A DNA stretch of 64,000 nt from Salinivirgaceae bacterium. Its GTDB lineage: Bacteria; Bacteroidota; Bacteroidia; Bacteroidales; Salinivirgaceae. Positions 51,332 through 61,800 of this stretch are shown here, piece after piece. Numbering within the stretch: position 1 is the first letter of the stretch; every line of letters begins with the position of its first letter. The notes below the pieces were generated by a model that had not been told where the DNA came from, did no database searches, and saw only the letters and a program-made list of their open reading frames with translations. The stretch covers positions 1 to 64,000 of the forward strand of contig JAQICA010000154.1 in NCBI GenBank assembly GCA_027858775.1, given 5' to 3'. Both the position numbers and the translations under genes were made by a program.

Positions 51332-52414
51332 CTATATCTTATATAAATCAATTAACGTTTTTTCTTCGTTTTCCCAACAAAGTACTTCTGCGGCTCTTGC
51401 CAATGCAGGTTCAAATGTATGGTGTTTATCGTAAATATTCTGTATTTGTTGCGCCAATTTTTCGGGCTGTCTGCTTTGGATCACTTCGCCAACTTTATAA
51501 TTAGTGACAATTTCGGCCATAGCAGGCAAATCTGACACCATAACCGGAACTTGCGCTTGAATATAATCGAAAAGTTTATTAGGCAGCGCGTAATAATAAT
51601 TTTTTCCCAAATTTTCTTCCCAGCTCAATCCAATATGCGCCCGACGTGTTACCGAAGCCAAATCGGCAAACGCCAAATGCCCTTTAAAAACCACATTCTC
51701 CAGTTTTTGATCGGTAACTATTTGCTTTAATTCGTTTTCCAAATCGCCTGTACCGCAAATAATTAAGATAAAGCCCGGCAAATATTTCATGGTTTCAATC
51801 ATTAATTCAATTCCACGCCCCATATTTAGCGCACCCTGATAAATTAGTGCAGGCTGATCGAATTTTTTGATGGCCATTGGAGGCTGCCGGAATGGAACAT
51901 TTCTAATTACAGAGACATTTACATGGTACTTATTCGCATAAATATGTGCTATTGGCCTACAAACAGTATAAAACCGTTGGATTCCGGGTATGAAAATTCG
52001 TTCGATCAGCTCCCAAATCCGCTTAATTGTTGGTCGGTGCACCAATTCAGGCACTTCTGTAAATAGTTCATGACTATCGAACACAAGTTTCTTTCGACGA
52101 AGCGCAGCAGCCACCCGGCATGCAGGTAAGGTATCTAAATCGTTACTAACAACTATTGTAAACTTAGAAAAAAGCAAATAAATAAACAGTCGTAAATTGT
52201 AACATAGGTAAAATAATGAACCCGAGTTAATCAATAACCGAAAACGCTTGGTTTGATATGGCCTGTCTATCTTTTTACTCTGCTGCAAGTGCCGCCCCGT
52301 TAGAGTAACAGTATAGTTCAAATGCTTTTGCAAACTAACGGCAACCTTGTGAACACGCTGATCGGTCGACAAGTCGTTCGTTACACAGATAATCACATGT
52401 GTTTGCTTTTGCAT
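51332..52414 (-). CDS. Glycosyltransferase family 4
   Basis: A 360-residue GT-B glycosyltransferase. The N-terminal part has 'VIICVTNDLSTDQRVHKVAVSL' (7-28) and 'VVSNDLDTLPACRVAAALRRKKLVFDSHELFTEVPEL' (about 88-124), typical of GT4. The C-terminal donor domain shows 'LIYQGALNMGRGIELMIETMKYLPG' (about 192-216) and 'NYYYALPNKLFDYIQAQVPVMVSDLPAM' (about 275-302), with the EX7E-like region near 'KLFDYIQ'. It heads the second glycan cluster, ending 3 bases before the deacetylase start. The donor sugar is unknown. Confidence 0.88.
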   Translation of the reverse strand: MQKQTHVIICVTNDLSTDQRVHKVAVSLQKHLNYTVTLTGRHLQQSKKIDRPYQTKRFRLLINSGSLFYLCYNLRLFIYLLFSKFTIVVSNDLDTLPACRVAAALRRKKLVFDSHELFTEVPELVHRPTIKRIWELIERIFIPGIQRFYTVCRPIAHIYANKYHVNVSVIRNVPFRQPPMAIKKFDQPALIYQGALNMGRGIELMIETMKYLPGFILIICGTGDLENELKQIVTDQKLENVVFKGHLAFADLASVTRRAHIGLSWEENLGKNYYYALPNKLFDYIQAQVPVMVSDLPAMAEIVTNYKVGEVIQSRQPEKLAQQIQNIYDKHHTFEPALARAAEVLCWENEEKTLIDLYKI

Positions 52415-52763
52415 AAGGTATTATACTATTGTTATGAATTTGCAACAATCAAAACTACATTTTTTTTCCGAAAAACAGACCTATTTTCAGGCAAATCGGA
52501 AAAGTGTCTCCAATAATAACGTTAGTGAAACGAAGCCAATGATTAAGCTCATTACATGATTATGAATGATAAATTCAACACACAAAACAGACCCGGGGTT
52601 TTTCAGGAATAAATTGACGTCTAAGAGTTATTATCATTGCTTTCTTGAAAAGTTATGGAATTTTGCCCGTAATAGAATTCCAATTGCTGCATTACAGTCA
52701 TATTGAAAAATTATTTTAATTGGGAGTAAATTGGACTTTTCGGGCAAGCACTGTGTATTTTTG
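52415..52763. other. Gene-free stretch upstream of murB
   Basis: About 350 bases between the divergent glycosyltransferase and the murB promoter. It is AT-rich and I see no hairpin, repeat or protein gene in it; it must contain the minus-strand promoter of the glycan cluster. Confidence 0.35.
52731..52763 (+). promoter_or_regulatory. Promoter of murB
   Basis: TTG at 52731-52733, a 22-base spacer and TATTTTTG (52756-52763), matching the Bacteroidota promoter. The predicted start (near 52770) is about 115 bases before murB and about 15 before a small open frame that overlaps it. Confidence 0.6.
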
Positions 52764-52784
52764 CCTATTCACTGTTTTGAAGTA

Positions 52785-52901
52785 ATGGATATTTCCAGAC
52801 TCTTTTTACGTATTTTTTATAAAAATCCGCTCTGGCCTTGGCTTTACAAAATTATAAGCATTATTTTGTCAGAAAAATTTTATTATGTGGTCATTATCTG
52901 A
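52785..52901 (+). CDS. Possible 38-residue leader peptide overlapping murB
   Basis: A short frame encoding 'MDISRLFLRIFYKNPLWPWL...' and ending 'YYVVII', very hydrophobic with several aromatic residues. Its stop lies 17 bases inside murB, and its start lies close to the predicted transcription start. This fits a translationally coupled leader but could be chance. No homologue is known to me. Confidence 0.25.
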   Translation: MDISRLFLRIFYKNPLWPWLYKIISIILSEKFYYVVII

Positions 52902-53904
52902 AAATGTAAATATAAAATCGCTTCATACATTTGGCATTCAACATTATTCTTCTGCTCTGTTCTGTTTTACAGAAGCCGATGAATTAATTACGTTTATGGG
53001 AGAAAATCGAAATCGATTTTCGCGATTTTTCGCATTGGGCAGTGGCAGTAACTTGTTATTTACCAGTAACTTTCCAGGCTGCCTACTCCAGTCGACCAAC
53101 ACCGACATAGAAGTTATTTCAGATATAGCTGATAAGGTACTTATAAAAGTGGGTGCAGGCAAGGACTGGGACGAACTGGTTGAATGGAGTGTAAAAAACA
53201 ATTTATACGGAATCGAAAACTTATCGTTAATTCCCGGCACTGTGGGAGCTTCAGCCGTTCAAAACATTGGTGCCTATGGTGTAGAAGTAAATCAACACAT
53301 CACGCAAGTTGAGGGCGTAAACCTCGATTTACTTAAATTGGAACACATTACAAAGGAAGCATGTAATTATGGCTATCGGGACAGTATTTTTAAGAATGAA
53401 CTATCTAACCGATTTTTTATCACTCATGTGTATTATCAACTATCGCGAAAAGCGCAGTTTCAATTGGAATACGGAGCCGTAAAAGCTGAAGTGGAAAAAC
53501 ATGGAGCTCCGAGCCTGAAAACGGTTCGCCATGCAATAATCGATATTCGTAGCAGCAAACTGCCCGACCACACTGTTACAGGAAATGCAGGTAGTTTCTT
53601 CAAGAATCCTATTATCGACACCGATAAAGCCCGGGAACTGGCAAAAAAACATCCCAATATGCCCATGTATGCGGCTCAGAAAGGAAAAACAAAAATTGCA
53701 GCCGGGTGGCTCATCGATCAATGTGGGTTAAAAGGCTTTACAACACCTGAAGGAGCTGGCGTACATTACAAACAAGCATTAGTTCTTATTAATAATGGTG
53801 TGCAAAATGGTACGGATATTCTGAAACTTGCTCAGCTTATTCAAAAAACTGTTTCGGATACATTTCACATTTGGCTTGAGCCGGAAGTAACTATTCTGCC
53901 ATAG
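52885..53904 (+). CDS. murB: UDP-N-acetylmuramate dehydrogenase
   Basis: A 339-residue FAD/NADPH enzyme that forms UDP-MurNAc in peptidoglycan synthesis. The FAD-binding region has 'ALGSGSNLLF' (about 50-59) and 'GIENLSLIPGTVGASAVQNIGAYGVEV' (about 112-138), the MurB signature. 'YGYRDSIFKNEL' (about 164-175) is the type I Tyr loop, and 'GNAGSFFKNPII' (about 231-242) carries the active-site Ser. The C-terminal Glu region 'LEPEVTILP' is present. Length and the Tyr loop match the E. coli type. It may be preceded by a short leader frame. Confidence 0.96.
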   Translation: MWSLSENVNIKSLHTFGIQHYSSALFCFTEADELITFMGENRNRFSRFFALGSGSNLLFTSNFPGCLLQSTNTDIEVISDIADKVLIKVGAGKDWDELVEWSVKNNLYGIENLSLIPGTVGASAVQNIGAYGVEVNQHITQVEGVNLDLLKLEHITKEACNYGYRDSIFKNELSNRFFITHVYYQLSRKAQFQLEYGAVKAEVEKHGAPSLKTVRHAIIDIRSSKLPDHTVTGNAGSFFKNPIIDTDKARELAKKHPNMPMYAAQKGKTKIAAGWLIDQCGLKGFTTPEGAGVHYKQALVLINNGVQNGTDILKLAQLIQKTVSDTFHIWLEPEVTILP

Positions 53905-53974
53905 TGGTATAAAAAGATATAAATTATTTCCTATCTTTAAACAACCAACTATAAACCAACCTGAAAACCAGCAT

Positions 53975-56074
53975 ATGGCAACAAGTCGCTCACAAGAAAA
54001 TCGATACTTATCGCAAATCGAAGCGCTTCAGGAAGAAAATGAAACGCTAAGAAACAAAGTAGCACGAAATAGTTCCAACAGTAATGAATTAAAATATCAA
54101 AATGTATTTTATAATGCACCCATTGGGATACTCCATTACAATGAAGAAGGTGTTATTACCGATTGTAACGATGTTTTTGTAAATATCATAGGCTCCACAA
54201 AACAGCGGCTTATTGGGTTTAACATGCTCAAAGAATTAAGGGATACAAAATTACAAAATGCAGTTCAAGAATCGCTTTCTACAGGAATTTCCAGCTACGA
54301 AGACCTATACAAATCAGTAACTGCCGATAAGCAAACCCGGGTTCGGATTACCTTCAAGGGGATAACAGATACGCTTGGACAAATTGTAGAAGGAATGGGA
54401 ATAATTGAAGACATTACATTACAATACAATGCCCGTATAGAACTAGAAAAAAGCGAACATACTTACCGCTCTATTTTTGAACAAAACGCTGTAGGCATAG
54501 CCCACATGGCACCCGACGCCACCTTATTGAGAGCAAACTCACGCTTTGCAGCCATTATTGGTCGCGACATGCAATCGATTTATAACGTAGATTTCAAAAG
54601 TATTACCCACCCTGATGATCAGAAGTTAGATAGACGATATATTATTAAAGCCCTCAAAAACGAAATCGATGATTTTAGTTTTGAAAAACGATATATTAAG
54701 CCCGATAATAGCATTGTTTGGGTAAAACTTTATGGAAAAGTAATCAGAGACAACGCCAACAAATTGCAATACGCAATTATTGCTATTAGCGACATTACGC
54801 AACAAAAAGAGGTTCAGGCAGAACTTAAAGGGCAAAAAGAAAAATACTATAAATTGTATTCGCAATACCTCGAACAGAACCGTGAACTAAAAAATTACGT
54901 TCATCAATTGGAGGAAGCGAACAAGAACCTAAAAACAGCCAAAGAGCGTGCAGAGGAATCGAACCGGCTCAAAACGGCTTTCCTGACCAATATGAGTCAC
55001 GATATACGTACACCAATGAATGGTATTTTGGGGTTTACTGACATGCTTAAAAATTCTGATCTTGCCAACGACCTAAGTCAAAGATATACTGAACTCATTT
55101 CGCAAAGTGGGCATCGTCTATTAAATGTTATTGACTCACTAATCGATATGAGTAAAATTGAGGCAGGAATTAATGAAATTAACCTGGAAGAAATCGACAT
55201 TATAGAACATATTGCAAAAATTGCGGCCAATTTTGAGCAAAAAACTACGGAGAAAGGATTACAACTCATAAAAAATTACGATTCAAAGCACGTAAAATCA
55301 ATAGTAACAGATCCTCTCAAACTGGAACAAATTCTCACAAACGTACTGGATAATGCACTTAAATTTACAAAAAAAGGAAGTATAAAAATATCCATCGATA
55401 CGAGTGATAGCAGTGTTCTCATTTCTGTTACTGACACGGGTTTCGGCATTGAAAGCGAATATCAGCAAGTAATTTTTGAGCGCTTCAGGCAGGCTCCCGC
55501 GAATAGTTATAGTGTTAATGAAGGTGCCGGATTGGGTCTGGCCGTGGCTAAAGGACTAACCCTGCAACTAAATGGTGAAATTTGGGTGGAATCGATTAAA
55601 AATGAAGGCTCCACATTCTATATCAGCCTGCCAAAAAATGAATTAAACACGAGCGTGCAACCTTCCAAATCATTGATAGATAAGCACCAAAATGAGATTC
55701 TTGATAATTTAATAGCACCAAAAATTTTAATTGTTGAAGATGAGCCTTTGAATTATATTTTAATAGAAGAGCTACTATCCCCCTTTGGCTACAACATATT
55801 GCATGCTGTTGATGGGCAAATGGCGCTTGAAATCGTAAAGAAGACACCCGATATTTCGTTAGTTTTAATGGATATAAAGCTTCAGGGAATGAATGGAATT
55901 GAGGCCACCAAAAGAATTAGGCAACAGAATAATGATGTGAAAATTATAGCGATATCTGCTTACACAAAACCAGAAATATTTACAGCAGAGACTCTTTCAA
56001 TATTTGACGACTACATGACTAAACCCATTGAAGCAAAAAAGCTTATTGAAAAAGTAAGACGTTCAGTAAAATAA
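53975..56074 (+). CDS. PAS-domain hybrid histidine kinase with receiver
   Basis: A 699-residue cytoplasmic hybrid kinase. An N-terminal coiled coil (about 5-35, 'LSQIEALQEENETLRNKV') leads to PAS1 (about 40-155) and PAS2 with PAC (about 160-280; 'KSEHTYRSIFEQNAVGIAHM'). A second coiled coil (285-330) precedes HisKA with the phosphorylated His in 'NMSHDIRTPMNGILGF' (H342), then HATPase ('NVLDNALKF', 'TDTGFGI', 'GAGLGLAVAKG', about 440-560) and a receiver domain (about 577-697) with the phospho-acceptor Asp in 'VLMDIKLQGMNG' (D633). There is no membrane segment, so the signal is intracellular. No separate output regulator is adjacent. It may have its own promoter 70 bases downstream of murB. 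Confidence 0.93.
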   Translation: MATSRSQENRYLSQIEALQEENETLRNKVARNSSNSNELKYQNVFYNAPIGILHYNEEGVITDCNDVFVNIIGSTKQRLIGFNMLKELRDTKLQNAVQESLSTGISSYEDLYKSVTADKQTRVRITFKGITDTLGQIVEGMGIIEDITLQYNARIELEKSEHTYRSIFEQNAVGIAHMAPDATLLRANSRFAAIIGRDMQSIYNVDFKSITHPDDQKLDRRYIIKALKNEIDDFSFEKRYIKPDNSIVWVKLYGKVIRDNANKLQYAIIAISDITQQKEVQAELKGQKEKYYKLYSQYLEQNRELKNYVHQLEEANKNLKTAKERAEESNRLKTAFLTNMSHDIRTPMNGILGFTDMLKNSDLANDLSQRYTELISQSGHRLLNVIDSLIDMSKIEAGINEINLEEIDIIEHIAKIAANFEQKTTEKGLQLIKNYDSKHVKSIVTDPLKLEQILTNVLDNALKFTKKGSIKISIDTSDSSVLISVTDTGFGIESEYQQVIFERFRQAPANSYSVNEGAGLGLAVAKGLTLQLNGEIWVESIKNEGSTFYISLPKNELNTSVQPSKSLIDKHQNEILDNLIAPKILIVEDEPLNYILIEELLSPFGYNILHAVDGQMALEIVKKTPDISLVLMDIKLQGMNGIEATKRIRQQNNDVKIIAISAYTKPEIFTAETLSIFDDYMTKPIEAKKLIEKVRRSVK

Positions 56075-56190
56075 AAATGCGCCAATAGCAAACTATTCAT
56101 TAACATCACATTCATTCGAATCTTTTTTTATAAAAAACCGCCAATTTGAAACAATACCTATAGAGGCCATATAAATAAACAAACTACAGT

Positions 56191-57414
56191 ATGTTGAAAA
56201 AAAAATTGAAAACACAGTATTATAATAAAAGAATCTTTGTTTTATTATTGTTTCTATTCGTTTCAGGTCAGTTGTTAAATGCTCAAAATACAAATAAACT
56301 TGAGGGAATAATTTATAATTCATCAGATTCAACATATTTAGCTTATGTTAATATCTTTATAAGAAGCAACACCTCTGGAACAATAAGTAATGAGCAAGGT
56401 GCGTTTTCTTTCTTTTTTAAATCAGACAATACCTCGGATACAGTTGTTTTTTCAGCTATTGGATATGAAACTCAAAAATATTGCATATCTGGCCTTAATA
56501 ACAAAGAATTAACTATATATCTGCAACCTGCAATTATACCTTTAGAAGAAGTTGTAATTACTCCCCTGAACTCAAAAGAAATAGTTAAAGAAGCTCTTAG
56601 TAAAATGGAGCAAAACTATTCTCAAAATGCATCCATTTTGCACTCTTATACACGTCAAATAGTAGAAGAAAACAATAAATATACACGATTTGCAGAAGCC
56701 GCATTAGATATTTATAATCCAACATATTTCAGTAATAAAAGGAAACCTCAAAAGCAAAACCTGATAAGGTTAAGAAATTCAAAAGCCAGTTTGGATAAAA
56801 CACATGAATTAATCAAATATAAAATCAATACAGCTGATTTTGTAGCTAACATTTTCATTAATCAAACACTAAGTTTTTTAGAAGATTTAAATAATTATGA
56901 ATTTAGCTTTATTGAGCAAATTAATTATGACGATCTTTTACTATATGAAATAAAGTTCACTTCAATTAATGATAAAAATTCGTCTGACTATGACGGTGTT
57001 ATTTATATCGATCAAGAAACGAAAGCCTTTGTATCGCTTCAATATAAGTACAAATATGACTATATAAAACAAGTTAAAGCCTATATAAATGGGTTCGTAA
57101 AAGTTAATTATGAATACCTGGATTATAATTTTAGGATTGACTTCAAAAAAGTAAGTGACAAGTGGCATTTAAGCTATATGAGAAAGGGATATAATATTGA
57201 TATTTATACAGAGGATAAGTCTATTATTAATTTAAAGGTGCATGCATTTAATGACTTATTAGTTAATAAAACTCAACTTGATGATGTATCTACATTTAAA
57301 GGTAGTGAATTAATAAATTACAAAAAGGATATTTATTACCAAATTGGCACTTACGGTAATGAAATATGGAAAAACTTTAATAGAATAGAACCTCCTAAAT
57401 TTTTGAATAAATGA
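56191..57414 (+). CDS. CarboxypepD_reg-like outer-surface protein
   Basis: A 407-residue exported protein. The signal peptide is about 1-31 ('RIFVLLLFLFVSGQLLNAQ'). Residues about 35-115 are a carboxypeptidase-regulatory-like (beta-sandwich) domain: 'LEGIIYNSSDSTYLAYVNIFI...GTISNEQGAFSFFF...DTVVFSAIGYETQ', common at the start of TonB-dependent receptors. From about 115 the protein has a large domain of beta-strand character, 'LEEVVITPLNSKEIVKEALSKM...', the arrangement of DUF5686-like proteins, but it is too short for a receptor barrel. The gene is noticeably AT-richer than its neighbours by eye. The function is unknown. Confidence 0.75.
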   Translation: MLKKKLKTQYYNKRIFVLLLFLFVSGQLLNAQNTNKLEGIIYNSSDSTYLAYVNIFIRSNTSGTISNEQGAFSFFFKSDNTSDTVVFSAIGYETQKYCISGLNNKELTIYLQPAIIPLEEVVITPLNSKEIVKEALSKMEQNYSQNASILHSYTRQIVEENNKYTRFAEAALDIYNPTYFSNKRKPQKQNLIRLRNSKASLDKTHELIKYKINTADFVANIFINQTLSFLEDLNNYEFSFIEQINYDDLLLYEIKFTSINDKNSSDYDGVIYIDQETKAFVSLQYKYKYDYIKQVKAYINGFVKVNYEYLDYNFRIDFKKVSDKWHLSYMRKGYNIDIYTEDKSIINLKVHAFNDLLVNKTQLDDVSTFKGSELINYKKDIYYQIGTYGNEIWKNFNRIEPPKFLNK

Positions 57415-57521
57415 TTTATTTCAACCCAATTGAAAAGGAAAAACATCATAGATAATAAATATATGCTTTTAAGCCTAACGCTCAGGCAATAAATTAATTA
57501 TTTGCCCCAATATAAACTGAG

Positions 57522-57568
57522 CAAAAAAAAGCGCCCACCTGATTTTGGTCAGTTGTGCGCTTTTTTTA
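57522..57568 (-). terminator. Terminator of fbaA (bidirectional)
   Basis: AAAAAAAAGCGCCCAC... pairs with ...GTGCGCTTTTTTT with an internal CTGA/TCAG stem and small mismatches. T runs on both sides allow termination of both fbaA and the convergent plus-strand gene at 57414. Confidence 0.8.
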
Positions 57569-57582
57569 TGCACTAATTATGC

Positions 57583-58659
57583 TTAGTTGCGATCGATGCA
57601 ATTTAGATTAGAGAAAGCTTCCTCGAGGCGTTTAACCATCGAATTTTCCAGCTCTCTGAGCCATTTACGCGGATCGTAATATTTTTTGTTGGGTTTATCC
57701 TCGCCATCGGGATTGCCAATTTGCGCTTGCAGGTAATCATGGTGCTGCTGGTCGTATTTACGCACACCATCCCAGGCTGCCCACTGGGTATCGGTATCGA
57801 TATTCATTTTTATAACTCCGTACCCAATGGCTTCGCGAATTTCTTCTACCGAAGACCCCGAACCTCCATGAAATACAAAATTTACAGGTTTAGTATTTGT
57901 TCCTTCTTTCTGCTCAATAAATTGCTGCGATTTATCCAGAATCTTTGGAGTCAGCTTTACATTTCCGGGCTTATATACTCCGTGCACATTTCCAAACGAT
58001 GCAGCGATGGTGAATTTGTCCGAAACTTTCATCAATTCATTATAAGCATAATGCACCTCTTCAGGCTGCGTATAAAGCAATGATGAATCAACACCCGAAT
58101 TATCTACACCATCTTCTTCGCCACCGGTTACTCCGAGTTCAATTTCAAGCGTCATACCCATTTTCTTCATGCGATGGAGGTATTTTGCAGAAATGGCAAT
58201 ATTCTCCTCCAAAGGCTCTTCCGAAAGATCGAGCATATGCGATGAAAACAAAGGTTTTCCGGTCTTTTTCATATTTTCTTCTGATGCATCGAGCAATCCA
58301 TCGATCCATGGAAGCAATTTCTTAGCAGCATGGTCTGTATGCAGAATAACCGGTACTCCATAAAGCTCTGCCAAGTGATTGATATGCAATGCAGCTGCAA
58401 CTCCACCGGCAATAGCGGCTTGCTGGCCTTCGAGACCAATGCCTTTACCTGCATAAAAAGAAGCGCCACCATTAGAAAGTTGGATAATTACCGGTGAATT
58501 TACTTTTTTAGCAGCTTCAAGTACAGCATTTGCAGAATTTGTTCCTACTATATTAACTGCCGGAAGCGCAAAACCTTCAGCTTTTGCATGCTTTAAGACT
58601 TTGGTAACATCGTCACCAAAAAGTACTCCGGGCTTAACAAGATCAAGTATTTTTGTCAT
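57583..58659 (-). CDS. fbaA: Class II fructose-bisphosphate aldolase
   Basis: A 358-residue zinc-dependent aldolase of glycolysis and gluconeogenesis that cleaves fructose 1,6-bisphosphate to DHAP and glyceraldehyde 3-phosphate. The zinc-binding 'LHTDHAAKK' (about 108-116) and the 'ELGVTGGEEDGVDN' stretch (about 172-185) are intact, as are 'FHGGSGSSVEEI' (about 265-276) and 'NIDTDTQWA' (about 287-295), where substrate phosphates bind. Length and motif order match the E. coli FbaA class (type A). A paired hairpin terminator follows. Confidence 0.96.
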   Translation of the reverse strand: MTKILDLVKPGVLFGDDVTKVLKHAKAEGFALPAVNIVGTNSANAVLEAAKKVNSPVIIQLSNGGASFYAGKGIGLEGQQAAIAGGVAAALHINHLAELYGVPVILHTDHAAKKLLPWIDGLLDASEENMKKTGKPLFSSHMLDLSEEPLEENIAISAKYLHRMKKMGMTLEIELGVTGGEEDGVDNSGVDSSLLYTQPEEVHYAYNELMKVSDKFTIAASFGNVHGVYKPGNVKLTPKILDKSQQFIEQKEGTNTKPVNFVFHGGSGSSVEEIREAIGYGVIKMNIDTDTQWAAWDGVRKYDQQHHDYLQAQIGNPDGEDKPNKKYYDPRKWLRELENSMVKRLEEAFSNLNCIDRN

Positions 58660-58802
58660 AAGTGTACTATTTTGATTATATAAAAGATAAAGGTACTGTT
58701 TTTATTATTTGTGTCAAACGTTCAACAATTTTATATTAAACATGTTGTGCTTTCTTAAAAACTTTTACCGGGAACACCTGAAAAATATTTACTCGTAATA
58801 AA

Positions 58803-58834
58803 ATAATGCCCCACCAAATACTGGCAGGGCATCA
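58803..58834 (-). terminator. Terminator of the tricorn-like protease gene
   Basis: On the minus strand, ATGCCCTGCC and GGTGGGGCAT form an imperfect stem around TTTGG-type loop sequence, followed by TATTTTATT. It lies 23 bases after the stop of the protease gene. Confidence 0.65.
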
Positions 58835-58856
58835 AAAAAATTATGCTTAATTAATT

Positions 58857-61800
58857 CTATTTTGTTTTATCAGGAAGAGGTGGGATAGCCGGTTTTTTCA
58901 CCGGATTTTGTTCAAGCTCCTTCAGAATAACCTCAATAGCTTTATTTAATTGTGCATCTTCGCCCATAAACTCTTTGTATGGGTCGTTATCTATCTCAAT
59001 ATCAGGATCTACGCCATGGCCTTCAATAATAAACTTGCTGCCATCTTTTGCAAAAGGTGCAAATTCGGGCTTCCGAAGGTTGGCTCCATCAATAAACGGC
59101 AGCGAACCGGTGATACCAACAACTCCTCCCCATGAGCGTTTTCCAATAATTTTTCCCTCTTTGTGCATTTTAAATCTGTATGGGAATAAATCGCCATCGG
59201 AGGCAGAATACCCATTAATTAACAATACTTTAGGGCCGTTTAGCATTCCCGAAGGGCTGTTATCTACAACCTGACGGTTCCGGCGCATGTTATAGAAAAC
59301 CAATTCGCGGCGCAGGCGCTCCATAATCATGGGCGACACATTTCCACCACCATTACCACGATCATCAATTATTAAAGCTTCTTTATTCAGTTGTGGATAA
59401 AAATGTTTCACAAACTCGTTGAGTCCGCCGGGTCCCATATCAGGAATATGAATATAGCCAATACGATCTGAGGCATTATTGACCTTCTCGATGTTCGATT
59501 GTACCCAATTATAATAGTACAACTCCGATTCGTCATCGATGGTTTTCACCAAAACTTTACGCACATCTTTTGCATTGGCTTTTTCGCTCACGGTAAGCTC
59601 AACCAATTGGTTGGCTTTGCCTGTTAGAAGTTGGTAAAAATCATTGACACTTTTCGTGCTATTTCCATCAACAGCAATAATATAATCGCCTGTATTAACG
59701 GCTACGCCAGGCTCTGTAAAGGGTGAACGAGCATCTTTTCGCCAGTTTTCACCTCGTAGTATTTCCTTAACCTGAAAATATCCCGATTTATCGGCTACAA
59801 TTTTCGCCCCCAGTAAACCGGTTTTAATACGCTCAACATCAGGTCTGTCGCCGCCATTAATGTAGGCATGACCAATATTTAACTCGCCTATTAATTCACC
59901 GATAAGGTAATTCAAATCGTTGCGGTGATTAATATATGGAATTAGATCGTAATATTTGTCGTGCATGGCTTTCCAATCTGTTCCATGCATATTTTCGGCA
60001 TAAAAGAACTCCCGCATCTGGCGCCAGGCCTCTGTATAAATTTGCTTCCACTCCTCTTTTTTGTCGACCCACATTTTCATGTTCGAAACATCAACACTAT
60101 TTTCTGGTTTCAACTCTCCACCAGGTACATTCTCGACAAAATATTTCCCATTCTGACGAACAAGGACTTTTTCACCGTCGGCTGACACCATAATTGATGT
60201 ACCTTCAGCTACATCAGTTTCCTTTTTATTTTCAAAATCGTAAACTTTAAGTTTCGATTTATCATCGCCCGATTGTATGGTTGAATAGAATAGTTTGTTT
60301 TTCACAGGTTGCAAATTCCAGTAATACCCCGGATCAATAGGCAATACGGTTATACGATCTGCTATTCCTTCTGCATCAACTTTTACAGATGGAGCATCTT
60401 TCTTTTCCTCTGCTTTTTCGTCACTTTCGGTTATTGTTTCTACTTCGTCATTTTCGGGAGCAAAAGGCACTTTAGTGTCCTTACTTAAAGGAATTAAATA
60501 AATGCGATCCATGTTTTCGTAAGCATAGTTCCATTCTACATCGCTGTAGCTCGGCGAAAAATCGCGTGCCGAAGTAAAATAAATAAACTTGCCACAGGGC
60601 GAGAAAATTGGCGATCCGGCGTCGTACCAATTATTTGTAACCGCTATCTTTTCAGTGCTTTCCAGGTTGTACAATTTAATGATGGTCATATCATTTTCCT
60701 GCGGTTCGCCAAAAACAATCCATTTTGAATCGGGGCTCCAATTGTAACTGTACACGTGGCCGTATGTTGAATGAACTACTTCGGTTACATTTTTATTTTC
60801 AATATTTACGTAGTTCAATTTATAGTCCTGATCGCGCCACACAATTTTCTTACTATCGGGCGACCATTCAAAACTAAAAATATAAGTGTCGTTTGTGGTA
60901 ACTTTTACCGGCTCGGCATTTTCGGTATTTTCACGAATATAAATCTGGTCTTCACCATCCATATCTGAGATCCATGCCATATACTTACCATCGGGCGACC
61001 ATGCGGGTTCACGATCATGTGCATTGGCCGATTGTGTTAAATTGTAGGAAATGCCATTTTTTGCAGGCACACTCCATACGTCGCCGCGGGCTCCAAATAA
61101 AACGCGCTTACCTTTCGGCGAAATGGTTGCATCATCAATATTTTTTGATGCATCGACGAAAGCATCGCGACCAAAACGCTGATCATTTTTAATCGTAATA
61201 GACAACTTCTCAAGTTGCTTATCTTCAAATCGATAAATGTATAGATATCCTTCATTTTCAAAAATAATTCCATCGGTACCCAACGAAGGGAATTTCACAT
61301 CGTACGTATCAAATTGGGTTACTTTCTCAATTTTTTTACTTTCTGCGCGGTACACATACAAATTCATCGTGCGTTCCCTGTCTGATGCAAAGTACACATC
61401 GCCTTTGTACCACATGGGGAAAATATCTTGCGAAACATTATCGGTAAGTTGTTTTGTTTCTTTGGTTTTAAAATCGAATAACCAAATATCGTCAGCCATT
61501 CCGCCTTTATAATATTTCCAGGTGCGAAATTCGCGCATTACGCGATTAAATGCCAATTGGTTTCCATCTTCAGAAAACGTATTGAATCCGCCGGTAGCCA
61601 GGGGCAGTTGTTCCGACATACCACCGTTTATAGGAACTTTAAACAAGTGGCCAATAAACGAATTGAACGTCACACTGCGACTGCGATACACGATATATTG
61701 GCCATCGGGTGTCCACGAAGTTACAATGTTATTTGGTCCCATACGGTCGCTCACATCATCGCGATTCAAAGTAGCGGTATGTGTAAGTCTCTTAGGTTTA

